DNA from: Leptotrichia sp. oral taxon 223
GTDB taxonomy: Bacteria; Fusobacteriota; Fusobacteriia; Fusobacteriales; Leptotrichiaceae
Length of the DNA stretch: 64,000 nucleotides
Assembly: GCF_013394795.1 (NCBI RefSeq)
Contig: NZ_JABXYU010000001.1
Span: 248,001-312,000 of the forward strand
Reading direction: 5' to 3'
Under the pieces are notes generated by a model. It saw only the letters and a list, made by a program, of their open reading frames with translations, did not search any database and was not told the DNA's origin. The translations under genes and the position numbers were made by a program. Shown here in pieces: positions 36,622 through 45,618 of the stretch (position 1 is its first letter; each line of letters starts with the position of its first letter).

Positions 36622-38784
36622 TTAATTTAATATCGTAAACCCTTCCGAAGCCATTGTTGCTTCCACTTCCGCCAAATTATTGTACTGATCTCCGCTATAA
36701 CTGTTTTTAGGCTTTAAATTTTCATAAGAAACGATGTTTTTATTTTTGTCAAGAACAATGTTACCTATTCCGATTGCTTCAAAACTTTCGCCTGCAAAAA
36801 AGCCAGTTGTAGTTTTTTGAATGAAATATTTGATTTCCAAGTTTCCATCTTCGTTTTTCTTATAATATATATTTGATAAATTAAAGTTATTGTATTTGTC
36901 TACTTCCACTTTCTTTTCAAGTTCTTTTTGTGCCACTTTTGTTACATAATTTTTCAAGTCTTTTACTTGATTTACTTCTGTGGCGTATTCTGGAAGCCCT
37001 TCAACTTTTACTTTGAATTTTGTGTTTTTTGTACGGATTTTCATACGTTTTGCTGTTTCCTTGTCGTATTCTACTGTAACGTCTACTACATCCCCATTTT
37101 TTAGCCCTTCTGCCTGAGAAAATACAAAATTGACTTGTCCAGATTCTGCAAATTCATCAGTTTTGCTTGGCTTTTTACCAGTTCCTGCAATTTTTTCCAG
37201 TGGAGAATTAGGATTTACAACAGTTGTCGCCACAGCTTTTCCTGAAACTCCGTCAATTTGGACTGTATAGTATTTGCTTACATCAAAAGTATTTAAGAAT
37301 ATAAAGTTTGCACATATATAATATATTGCAATTAATCCGATAGCTCCCAATCCGATGGCTTTATATTTTTTCTTTTTTTCAGGATCCAATGCGTTTATTT
37401 TTTCTATTCCTGTATTAATCTCAGATTTTATATCGTTAGTTTCTATATTTTTCCCTTTAAAAACAAAGAGATAATTGGTTACCGCTGAACCTAGAGCCGC
37501 TATAAATGTTCCAACTATCGAAATTTTTACCAGCCCAAAATTTGGTGCTGAGCCTGTCAATGCTCCAAATGCACCTGAAATTGAAGTAAGAGCCTTTATA
37601 ACGCCATTTACTGAATACATTTCCAGCAGTCCAAAAATTGTTAGTCCGCCAATAAAGTAATAATTTAGATTTTTTAATTTCTGAATATTATTTTCCTTTT
37701 TTGCTTTTAGGTAAATCAGTACAGAAACAGCAATTATGGCAATCATAATTAAGTTCATTATCCCCTGCATCGTTTTTGCCTGCGACAAAAATCCCATTCC
37801 CTCTCCAAGAGTTTTTACTCCCGAATTAAACATACCTTCCAAACTTCCTGAACTGGCATTATTCGCAAAATCCTTTGCATTGGAATTTAATCCGTTTGCT
37901 TTTATTCCGCCGTAAAGCAGCATAGCCGACACGACAACGCTTAACCAGAATATTATTTTCAAGAAAAGTTTATTTTCAGCATTATCTTTTGCCATAAGAT
38001 TATCCAAAAATCCCTTTTGTGAATTATTATTAAAATTACTTGCAGGATTATTTGCAACCGAAATATTTTCATTTCCTTGAATATCATTTTGAACATTATT
38101 TATATTATTTTCAACATTTTTATTATTAAGTGTATTGGCAAAATTATCGGTGTTGTTTCTAATAGGCACATTGTTAGCCGCACTAGCCGCATTACCAGTC
38201 TTATCAAATACAATGGGATAATTTTTTAACAATGTCATAAAAGAAAAAACAAGACATCCTAAAATTCCAATCAGATATAAAACTATAATCAGATTTCCAA
38301 ATATATCCGCAATTCCCAATTTTCCAAGTATAACCAAAATAATTATTCCAGATTGACAGATTGCCAGCCTAAACGGATTTGCATAATTCGGAAGTTTCAT
38401 TTTTCCTATAATATTTGATTGCAACGCATCACTTCTTATTTTAAATACGGCAACAATATTTATTATATTTGCAACTCCAAAAACAATAAGTACAACCATT
38501 ATCAATCCCAGCGAATTGTACGTTCCTTGTGCTTCACCTAACAACCCTCCAAAATTTCCGCCACTAATATGTCCAAGAATACCAAACAGCTTTACAAGCA
38601 CAAATGCCAGCACTCCAAAAATTACCGCACTTAGCCAGAACAGCAGTTTTATTTCTCCAGCTTGTATCAAATTATTTGTATTTCGGTTATTTATGCCGCT
38701 ATTTAGATTATTATTCACGTTATTATCTGCAGAATTATTTTTATTGTTTTCTGTAGCATCATTTATATTTTTATTGTTTTCCAT
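36622..38784 (-). CDS. Large polytopic membrane protein with duplicated half
   Basis: A 720-residue protein with an Asn-rich N-terminal tail (residues 1-38), a first membrane block (about 47-200), an Asn-rich linker (about 210-265), a second membrane block (about 272-505) and a C-terminal extracytoplasmic domain of about 200 residues (YYTVQIDGVSGKAVATTVV onward). Both blocks begin with a similar LFWLSAVIFG/IFWLSVVVSA helix, suggesting internal duplication. AGGAGG precedes the ATG. It is next to a YARHG-domain lipoprotein, with which it may act in the envelope. Function unknown. Confidence 0.7.
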   Translation of the reverse strand: MENNKNINDATENNKNNSADNNVNNNLNSGINNRNTNNLIQAGEIKLLFWLSAVIFGVLAFVLVKLFGILGHISGGNFGGLLGEAQGTYNSLGLIMVVLIVFGVANIINIVAVFKIRSDALQSNIIGKMKLPNYANPFRLAICQSGIIILVILGKLGIADIFGNLIIVLYLIGILGCLVFSFMTLLKNYPIVFDKTGNAASAANNVPIRNNTDNFANTLNNKNVENNINNVQNDIQGNENISVANNPASNFNNNSQKGFLDNLMAKDNAENKLFLKIIFWLSVVVSAMLLYGGIKANGLNSNAKDFANNASSGSLEGMFNSGVKTLGEGMGFLSQAKTMQGIMNLIMIAIIAVSVLIYLKAKKENNIQKLKNLNYYFIGGLTIFGLLEMYSVNGVIKALTSISGAFGALTGSAPNFGLVKISIVGTFIAALGSAVTNYLFVFKGKNIETNDIKSEINTGIEKINALDPEKKKKYKAIGLGAIGLIAIYYICANFIFLNTFDVSKYYTVQIDGVSGKAVATTVVNPNSPLEKIAGTGKKPSKTDEFAESGQVNFVFSQAEGLKNGDVVDVTVEYDKETAKRMKIRTKNTKFKVKVEGLPEYATEVNQVKDLKNYVTKVAQKELEKKVEVDKYNNFNLSNIYYKKNEDGNLEIKYFIQKTTTGFFAGESFEAIGIGNIVLDKNKNIVSYENLKPKNSYSGDQYNNLAEVEATMASEGFTILN

Positions 38785-38826
38785 TTTTCCTCCTAAATAT
38801 AGTAAAATTTTCTCAAAATTTATTTA

Positions 38827-39978
38827 TTATTCTTTCTCTTTTATTATAAGAACAAATCTTTTTTCTTCTGGGCTTAATATTTCATCACTGTCATATATGC
38901 CCCTATACCAGCTTTTTTGTGAAAAATAACTTGCATATTTCGGATTTTTAAATTTATACCCTTTTTTAGCAAACATTGTATTTCTTATATATCCCAACTT
39001 TTCTTTGGAAAAAGTATTCAATATCGCTGTATTATTTTTGTGCATTACTTCATCGTATACTCTGTCCAAAAGTGCCAAGTCGTCGTCTTGTCCAGTTGGA
39101 GCAGGTTGAGGCTGTGCCGCTGTATTTTCAGGTGTTGCGGCAACTTGTCCTTCCTGTGTGGCTGTAGCGGGATTTTGTGAGGTTTGAGATGTTCCAGCCG
39201 AAGCATCAAGCAGCTCTCCAAACATTCTCATTCCACTGCTAAATTCCATATTAATATCAGCAAGTTCCCTTATTTCAGACAGTACTTCACTTTTATCATT
39301 TTTAGAATCCATTCTATATTTTTTCTCAACAATTTTTCCTTGCGCTATATCATAAATATACGTAACTTTATAATTTCCGCCATTTTCGGAAATTATTGAA
39401 CTTATTGACTGCATATTTTCCTCTTCCACATCCGCATTCAGATTATCAAAAATCTTCCCATTTATTTCCATTTTTCCTGTCGCATTTTCAAGATTTATAA
39501 AATATGAATTTTTTCCATACTTTGTACTAACTGTGGCAGGAGCCTTTTTTGACATATATGAATTTGAATTAGAATCAGCAGTCAAACCAATTTCAGTAGT
39601 TATGCCATTTTCTGTTACAGAAAAACTAACCAGATTTCCTTGCTTATAAACTTCAGTTCTCTTTATTCCACTTAACTTATAGTTTATTTCTGCTTCCCCT
39701 TCAATTTTCCCATTACTTACGTAAATATACCCACTTTTAACGTTATTATCAAATATAACTTTACCATTAAAAATATTCCCCTGATAATAAATAAAATCAT
39801 TCTCTATTTTAAAGTCCGCCTGATTTAACGCAACCGTCGGTCCTTGCGGATTTTGTATTTTTTCCTGTTTAACTGTGCTGGCAGTTGCAGAATTTTTACC
39901 ATTTCCAGTTTCATCTTTCTTATTGCCGCAAGATACTATGAAAGCGAGCATAAGAATTGCTACTCCTAATTTTTTCAT
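38827..39978 (-). CDS. Lipoprotein with C-terminal YARHG domain
   Basis: A 383-residue lipoprotein (MKKLGVAILMLAFIVSC, lipidated Cys17). A central beta-rich region has MORN-like text (FNGKVIFDNNVKSGYIYVSNGK), followed by a Gln/Ala/Pro-rich linker (about 265-300). A YARHG-type domain follows (LGYIRNTMFAKKGYKFKNPKY, then YFSQKSWY). YARHG domains are extracellular and of unknown function. AGGAAG precedes the ATG. A second YARHG protein is encoded at 51811-52986. Confidence 0.75.
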   Translation of the reverse strand: MKKLGVAILMLAFIVSCGNKKDETGNGKNSATASTVKQEKIQNPQGPTVALNQADFKIENDFIYYQGNIFNGKVIFDNNVKSGYIYVSNGKIEGEAEINYKLSGIKRTEVYKQGNLVSFSVTENGITTEIGLTADSNSNSYMSKKAPATVSTKYGKNSYFINLENATGKMEINGKIFDNLNADVEEENMQSISSIISENGGNYKVTYIYDIAQGKIVEKKYRMDSKNDKSEVLSEIRELADINMEFSSGMRMFGELLDASAGTSQTSQNPATATQEGQVAATPENTAAQPQPAPTGQDDDLALLDRVYDEVMHKNNTAILNTFSKEKLGYIRNTMFAKKGYKFKNPKYASYFSQKSWYRGIYDSDEILSPEEKRFVLIIKEKE

Positions 39979-40085
39979 AAAGTTTTACACTTCCTTTCTG
40001 AATATTTGTATTTTAATAATATTGTTCCTAACTATTTATGATATGTCTCTAATTTATAAAAACCATAATTTAAAAATAATTTATC

Positions 40086-41258
40086 TTACTTAATTACAGG
40101 ATTTTTAAAAAATTCCCTTATTTCTTTTGGATTCCTGTTAGATTCAAATTCTTTAGAAACTTCCAAGTTTTCAACAAAACTTAACTTGCTTTCAGAAGGA
40201 ACCTTGCAATTAGTCTTGTAGTATTTCACAAGAAAATCGTTGTCATTTAATTCAGTATATTTCTTTGCAGTTTTCTTGGCATCTCTGGATATTTTTAATA
40301 AATATGAGCCTATAATATCTGTAACAGGATCATCTTTAAATATACGATAGTGAACAAATAACATTCCTATTGAAGAACAGTAAGGCTTGCTCCCGAAAAG
40401 TTCAACAGTTCCCTTATAAAATTCTTCAGTTAATCCTTTCATTTTGAAATCCTTCAATGTCTGGAAAAAGTAGTCTCTATCCTCAACATTCACTTTATAA
40501 GTTCCATCCTGCAAAATAAATCCTGAAAATTTGTCCACTTTATTTGAAGTTACAATCTCATCATTTCTATAAACTCCATCTCGAATCAATCTTCCTTTAT
40601 TGTTATAAACTTGAAATGCCCCATTTTTAGTAAATATAATTGATACAATCAAAGTCCGTTCATTATTTTGTATTTTATACGAAGCCTCAACTTTTTCTAC
40701 AGTTTCAGTATTTCCTTCTCGCTTATGATATGTCATTATTCCATTATATCCAGAAGTTTGAGTATATGTAAAATCTAAACTTCCGTCATGTTTATATTTC
40801 TTTAAAAGTAGTATTATGTCATCTTTATAAATTCTTGCTGATTGTAGTTGCCCATCATCATAGTATGCTTTTCCTTCTCCTTCACTTTTCCCATTTTTAT
40901 TTTCATTTTCTAAATAAACTTGTCCATTATCATAATAAATATAACTTTTTCCATTCCATTTACCATTTTTATAAAAGTAAACTCCTATTATCTTTCCTTT
41001 GTGATTAGCAATTCCAACTCCAGCAAAATTTGTACTAGGATTAATTACTTCTCCATTTTTGCTTATCTGAAGATTTGTTATAGCATTTACATCAACATCT
41101 TTAAGTTTATTATAATTACTCAATCTTGAAAGTCCCTTTACCGTTCCCAATTTTACTCCAAATGAAATCGTGCTTATCATAAGAGCTGCTACTAACATCA
41201 TTACTTTTCCTAGATAATTTTGTACTTTTGAATTTTTTTCAAAAAAATAATATCTCAT
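40086..41258 (-). CDS. MORN-repeat protein
   Basis: A 390-residue protein with a membrane segment or signal at about 15-34 and MORN-type repeats at about 90-150 (GVYFYKNGKWNGKSYIYYDNGQ, EGEGKAYYDDGQL), plus a later copy (VYNNKGRLIRDGVY). The C-terminal ~130 residues are helical and unrecognised. MORN proteins of this kind include the YwqK group annotated near toxins, but no toxin is adjacent. AGGAGG precedes ATG 41258. Confidence 0.72.
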   Translation of the reverse strand: MRYYFFEKNSKVQNYLGKVMMLVAALMISTISFGVKLGTVKGLSRLSNYNKLKDVDVNAITNLQISKNGEVINPSTNFAGVGIANHKGKIIGVYFYKNGKWNGKSYIYYDNGQVYLENENKNGKSEGEGKAYYDDGQLQSARIYKDDIILLLKKYKHDGSLDFTYTQTSGYNGIMTYHKREGNTETVEKVEASYKIQNNERTLIVSIIFTKNGAFQVYNNKGRLIRDGVYRNDEIVTSNKVDKFSGFILQDGTYKVNVEDRDYFFQTLKDFKMKGLTEEFYKGTVELFGSKPYCSSIGMLFVHYRIFKDDPVTDIIGSYLLKISRDAKKTAKKYTELNDNDFLVKYYKTNCKVPSESKLSFVENLEVSKEFESNRNPKEIREFFKNPVIK

Positions 41259-41632
41259 TTCAATACCTCCTATTTTTGTTAAAATTATTTTATTACAAAA
41301 TTTTAAATTATATTAAAGTTTAGTAAAACAAAAGCCGTTTCCAAATTTGATTTTTAGTTTTTTCGCTTAATATCTTCAAACATCAAATTATTTTTTTAGT
41401 TAAAAAACACTCATTTTTCCTTTAATATTTACAGTTTATCATGATAAATCAAATATTTATCAAATCAAACCATAATATAATTTTCATAACAAAATTTAAT
41501 GCATTATATCATGTCATTCTAATATTATCCTTTCGTTTTTTTTTGTTTAGAACATTTAATTTTTATTAAAAATAGTAATAACTTATTGCAATAAATCCAA
41601 TAAAAATAACTATAAAATTAAACAAAAATATG

Positions 41633-41661
41633 TTGACAATAAATATTAAATATAGTAAACT
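41633..41661 (+). promoter_or_regulatory. Promoter of the metal ATPase gene
   Basis: Consensus TTGACA (41633-41638), 17 bases, TAAACT (41656-41661), about 70 bases before the start codon. Confidence 0.7.
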
Positions 41662-41664
41662 ATA

Positions 41665-41682
41665 TATGAATAGATGTTCATA
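41665..41682 (+). promoter_or_regulatory. ArsR/SmtB-type operator
   Basis: TATGAA-N6-TTCATA is a perfect inverted repeat placed at the transcription start, immediately after the -10 box. The ATGAA-N6-TTCAT core matches the operators of metal-sensing ArsR-family repressors such as CadC and CzrA. No such repressor gene is in the window. Confidence 0.7.
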
Positions 41683-41732
41683 CGTTTAAATAATATAAAT
41701 GACAAATAAAAAAACTTTTGGAGGTTAGGCTC

Positions 41733-43931
41733 ATGAAAACTAATGAATGTACGCTGTTTATTGAAGGGATAGACTGCCCTAACTGCGCTGCTAAGATTGA
41801 ACGCAAATTAAATACATTGCAAAGGATTAAGGCGGCTACTGTTGATTTTCTTGGGAAAAGGGTTATTGTGGAGTCTGAGAATTTTTCACGGGATGAACTG
41901 GCAGAATTTATTCAGGCTGAAGTGAATAAAATTGAGAACGGAGTAAAGATTTCTACCAAAAAACTTCATGCTCACAGCCATAGCCATTCACATGCCCATG
42001 CCCACTCCCATGCTCATGGAGAAGAAGATACTGATAAGATTAAGAAAAAATTGTTAATTGGCGGAATTTTATTTGTTTTAGGAATTTTTATTCCAAAACC
42101 TTTGTTTATTCCTAAATTGGCTATCTTTCTAGCAAGCTATTTTATAATCGGTGGTGATGTTCTGCTTTCTGCGTTAAAAAATATTTTAAAAGGACAAGTT
42201 TTTGATGAGAATTTTCTTATGGCGATTGCGACAATTGGAGCATTTGCTATTGGTGAATATCCCGAAGGTGTGGCTGTTATGCTGTTTTATCAGCTTGGAG
42301 AACTGTTTCAAGGCATCGCAGTTAATAATTCAAGAAAATCTATTATAGCGTTAATGGATATTCGTCCTGATTATGCAAATCTTAAAACTGATACTGGAAT
42401 AAAAAAAGTAAATCCTGAAAAAATCAAAGTTGCCGATATTATTGTGGTAAAACCAGGAGAAAAAGTGCCTTTAGATGGAAAAATTATAAATGGAAATTCA
42501 ACTTTTGACACTTCTGCACTAACAGGAGAATCATTGCCACGTGAAGCTAAAACTGGAGATAACGTCCTAAGCGGATTTATAAATAAAACAGGGCTTGTGG
42601 AAATCGAAGTTGCAAAAGTATTTTCAGAATCAACTGTTTCCAAAATACTTAACTTAGTGGAAAATGCGAGCAGCAAAAAATCAAAAACAGAAAACTTTAT
42701 TACAAAATTTGCAAAATATTACACTCCGGCAGTTGTAATCACGGCCTTAATTATAGCGATTTTCCCTCCACTGTTAATTCCAGACGCAGTATTTACAGAT
42801 TGGATTTACCGTGCTTTGATTTTCCTTGTTGTATCTTGCCCATGTGCCTTGATTATCTCTATTCCATTAGGATTTTTTGGTGGAATTGGTGGTGCTTCAA
42901 AACATGGTATTCTGATAAAAGGGGCAAATTATCTGGAAGCGTTGAACGATGTGGAAAGTGTCGTTATGGATAAAACTGGAACTTTGACAAAAGGTGTGTT
43001 CAAAGTTACTGAAATTAATGTTGAAAATAATGTAAAAATAAATGATTTTGAAAATAATAAAACTGATTTGATACAACCCTTACTGTTAAAATATGCAGCA
43101 CACATTGAAAAATTTTCAAATCACCCTATTGCACAGTCAATAGTTTCTGAATACGAAAATTCTGCTACGAAAACTGATGAAAGCATCGTAAAAGATTTTG
43201 AAGAAATTTCAGGATTTGGAATAAAAGCTAACATAAATAACCATCAGATCTTAGCTGGAAATTCTAAATTGATGAACTTAGAAAATATTAAATTTACTGA
43301 AAAAGAAAATTTAGGAACTGTAATCTACATTGCATTTGATGGACAATACATTGGAAATATCCTAATTTCTGATGAAATAAAAGCAGACTCTCCAAAGGCA
43401 ATCAAGGGAATGAAAGTAAACGGAATCAAGGAAATTGTAATGCTTACTGGCGATAACAATGCAATTGGTAAAAATATCGCCCAAAAACTTGGGATTGATA
43501 AAGTTTTTGCTGAACTGCTTCCAAATGAGAAAGTTGAAAAACTGGAAGAAATTTACAAGACTAAAAGGGAAAAAGGAAAAGTTGTATTTGTCGGAGATGG
43601 AATAAATGACGCTCCTGTACTTGCCAGAGCCGATATTGGAATCGCAATGGGAGGTGTCGGAAGTGATGCCGCCATCGAAGCTGCCGATGTTGTAATAATG
43701 AACGATGAACCTTCAAAAATAGTAACTGCTATGAAAATAGCCAAAAAAACTAAAACAATCGTATGGCAAAACATCACTTTAGCATTCGCTGTAAAATTAA
43801 TCGTTCTAATTCTAGGACTTTTTGGGGAGGCAACAATGTGGGAAGCTGTATTTGCCGATGTCGGTGTTGCCCTACTTGCTGTATTAAATGCAACTAGAGT
43901 TTTGAAATATAAAGTAAATGAAAATTATTAA
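41733..43931 (+). CDS. Zn/Cd/Pb-type P1B ATPase (metal exporter)
   Basis: A 732-residue heavy-metal P-type ATPase. The N-terminal HMA domain has C15-P-N-C18, followed by an alternating His run with nine histidines (residues 79-95). The catalytic parts are TGESLPR, the metal motif SCPCALIISIPLG in a membrane segment, DKTGT, the ATP site HP (SNHPIAQSI) and GDGINDAPVLARADIGIAMG. A C-terminal membrane Asp (FADVGVALLAVLNATR) and CPC mark the ZntA/CadA group. The start at 41733 has GGAGG 8 bases upstream. It is expected to export metal under ArsR-type control. Confidence 0.93.
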   Translation: MKTNECTLFIEGIDCPNCAAKIERKLNTLQRIKAATVDFLGKRVIVESENFSRDELAEFIQAEVNKIENGVKISTKKLHAHSHSHSHAHAHSHAHGEEDTDKIKKKLLIGGILFVLGIFIPKPLFIPKLAIFLASYFIIGGDVLLSALKNILKGQVFDENFLMAIATIGAFAIGEYPEGVAVMLFYQLGELFQGIAVNNSRKSIIALMDIRPDYANLKTDTGIKKVNPEKIKVADIIVVKPGEKVPLDGKIINGNSTFDTSALTGESLPREAKTGDNVLSGFINKTGLVEIEVAKVFSESTVSKILNLVENASSKKSKTENFITKFAKYYTPAVVITALIIAIFPPLLIPDAVFTDWIYRALIFLVVSCPCALIISIPLGFFGGIGGASKHGILIKGANYLEALNDVESVVMDKTGTLTKGVFKVTEINVENNVKINDFENNKTDLIQPLLLKYAAHIEKFSNHPIAQSIVSEYENSATKTDESIVKDFEEISGFGIKANINNHQILAGNSKLMNLENIKFTEKENLGTVIYIAFDGQYIGNILISDEIKADSPKAIKGMKVNGIKEIVMLTGDNNAIGKNIAQKLGIDKVFAELLPNEKVEKLEEIYKTKREKGKVVFVGDGINDAPVLARADIGIAMGGVGSDAAIEAADVVIMNDEPSKIVTAMKIAKKTKTIVWQNITLAFAVKLIVLILGLFGEATMWEAVFADVGVALLAVLNATRVLKYKVNENY

Positions 43932-43966
43932 TTGAAAATATTTTTGGAAATAAATAATTTTTAAAC

Positions 43967-44016
43967 AAAAAAGTGCACTTTGAGGATAAATAAATATCTT
44001 TAAGTGTACTTTTTAT
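43967..44016 (+). terminator. Terminator after the metal ATPase gene
   Basis: AAAAAGTGCACTT (ending 43980) pairs, with one mismatch, with AAGTGTACTTTTT (starting 44002), followed by Ts. Confidence 0.7.
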
Positions 44017-44094
44017 TTATTTCATACTATTCCCCATTTACATAGCAAACATTTCTAATTTCTAATGTGATTTAGCATTGACTATGAATTTTTT

Positions 44095-44124
44095 CAAAAA
44101 AAGACTGTCCAAACAACAGCCTTT
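44095..44124 (-). terminator. Terminator after purD
   Basis: On the minus strand GGCTGT and ACAGTC form a 6-base stem with one G-T pair, followed by seven Ts, 40 bases after the purD stop. Confidence 0.7.
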
Positions 44125-44161
44125 TCTATCATATTATTATTTAATATTTTTTCAATTTTTA

Positions 44162-45427
44162 TTAAAGTCTTCCACCAATATCTTTTCTAAAATACATTCC
44201 CTTAAAATTTATACTATTCAAAAGTTTATACGCCTTTTTCTGCGCTTCTTCCAATGTATTTCCCAAAGCTACGGCATTTAGCACTCTTCCGCCATTTGTC
44301 AACAGTTTTCCGTCTTCAACTTTTGCTCCGCAGATAAACACTTTGTTGTCAGCAGTTTCTTTAAAGTCAAGAACTCCTGTAATTTCATCGCCTTTCTTGT
44401 AACTTTCTGGATAGCCTCCAGCAGCGGCTACTACACAGCATGAATGTAATGGTTTCCAGCTAACTTTAACATCCGATAATTTTTTATCAAAAGATTTTTC
44501 TATTAATTCAAGCAAGTCATTTTCTAGAAGTGGTAATACCGCCTGAGTTTCTGGATCTCCCATTCTCATATTGTATTCAAGTAGATAAACACCTTTTTTA
44601 GTAATCATAAGTCCAAAGAAAATTACTCCTGCAAAATCCATCCCTTCAGCCTGTATTCCCTTCAAAGTCGGATCCATTATATCTGATTTGAATTTATCAA
44701 AAATTTCATCCGTAACAAAAGGATTCGGACTGATAACTCCCATTCCTCCTGTATTTAACCCAGTTTCATCTTCTCCAATCTTTTTATGATCCTTTGCTGA
44801 CAATAGCGGTACAATTACTTTACTGTCTGTAAACGATAAAATCGAAGCCTCTACTCCATCCAGAAATTCTTCGATTACAACCTGATTTCCAGCATTTCCA
44901 AATTTCTCATCAACCATTATATCTTCCACAGCCTTAATAGCTTCATTTAGATTTTGAGCAATAATAACTCCCTTTCCTGCTGCAAGCCCGCTAGCCTTTA
45001 TAACCACAGGAAAATCTTTCCAGCTATTCAAAAATTCCTTGGCTTTTTCTGAATCATCAAAAATTTCATAAACTGCTGTCTTTATCCCGTATTTTTTCAT
45101 AAAATCCTTAGAATAAGCCTTACTTCCCTCAAGAATCGCAGCCTTTTTATCAGGCCCAAATATTTTCAGTCCATTTTTATGAAATTCATCCACAATTCCT
45201 TGAACAAGCAATTCCTCACTTCCCACAACTGTCAATTCCACATTATTATCTTTCGCAAATGAAATATACTCATCAATTGAGCCCAAGTTCACACTTTCTG
45301 CATTTGGCAGCATTTCCACACAGGCATTTCCTGGAGCTATAAAAATCTTCTCCACCTTTTCATTTTGAGAAAGTTTCCAAGCAATTGCATGCTCTCTTCC
45401 ACCAGCACCCACAATTAATATTTTCAT
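44162..45427 (-). CDS. purD: Phosphoribosylamine-glycine ligase
   Basis: A 421-residue ATP-grasp enzyme, step 2 of purine synthesis. It begins KILIVGAGGREHAIAWKLS, has GPDKKAAILEGSKAYSKDFMKKYGI, the ATP-grasp VVIKASGLAAGKGVIIA, TGGMGVISPNPFV and EYNMRMGDPETQAVLPLL. Start at the second of two adjacent ATG codons (45427), which has better spacing to AGGAGG. No other purine gene is nearby, so purD stands alone here. Confidence 0.96.
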   Translation of the reverse strand: MKILIVGAGGREHAIAWKLSQNEKVEKIFIAPGNACVEMLPNAESVNLGSIDEYISFAKDNNVELTVVGSEELLVQGIVDEFHKNGLKIFGPDKKAAILEGSKAYSKDFMKKYGIKTAVYEIFDDSEKAKEFLNSWKDFPVVIKASGLAAGKGVIIAQNLNEAIKAVEDIMVDEKFGNAGNQVVIEEFLDGVEASILSFTDSKVIVPLLSAKDHKKIGEDETGLNTGGMGVISPNPFVTDEIFDKFKSDIMDPTLKGIQAEGMDFAGVIFFGLMITKKGVYLLEYNMRMGDPETQAVLPLLENDLLELIEKSFDKKLSDVKVSWKPLHSCCVVAAAGGYPESYKKGDEITGVLDFKETADNKVFICGAKVEDGKLLTNGGRVLNAVALGNTLEEAQKKAYKLLNSINFKGMYFRKDIGGRL

Positions 45428-45618
45428 CATTTCCTCCTTCAGAACTTCTACATTTCTAACTAACCTGTTTCCTTATATCTCCTGAATATATTTTATCACA
45501 TTTTCCTGTAATATTAAATGCAAAAACTTGAAAATTCTTTATGACAAATATTTTTCTTAATTTTCGCAGTCTTTTAGTCTTTTAGATTTATTTTGAAGGA
45601 AATAAAATAAAATTTATA

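Larger units (their letters stand above)
41259..41732. other. Intergenic region between divergent genes
   Basis: This 474-base, extremely A+T-rich region has no coding sequence that I can support. It contains the perfect 14-base palindrome TTTATCATGATAAA (41435-41448), which could be a repressor site, and the promoter and operator of the P-type ATPase gene at its right end. Confidence 0.6.

Noticed and set aside
41979-42020. Repetitive CAC/CAT-rich DNA as a tandem repeat element
   Set aside because: It encodes the alternating His metal-binding stretch of the P-type ATPase and is explained by that.
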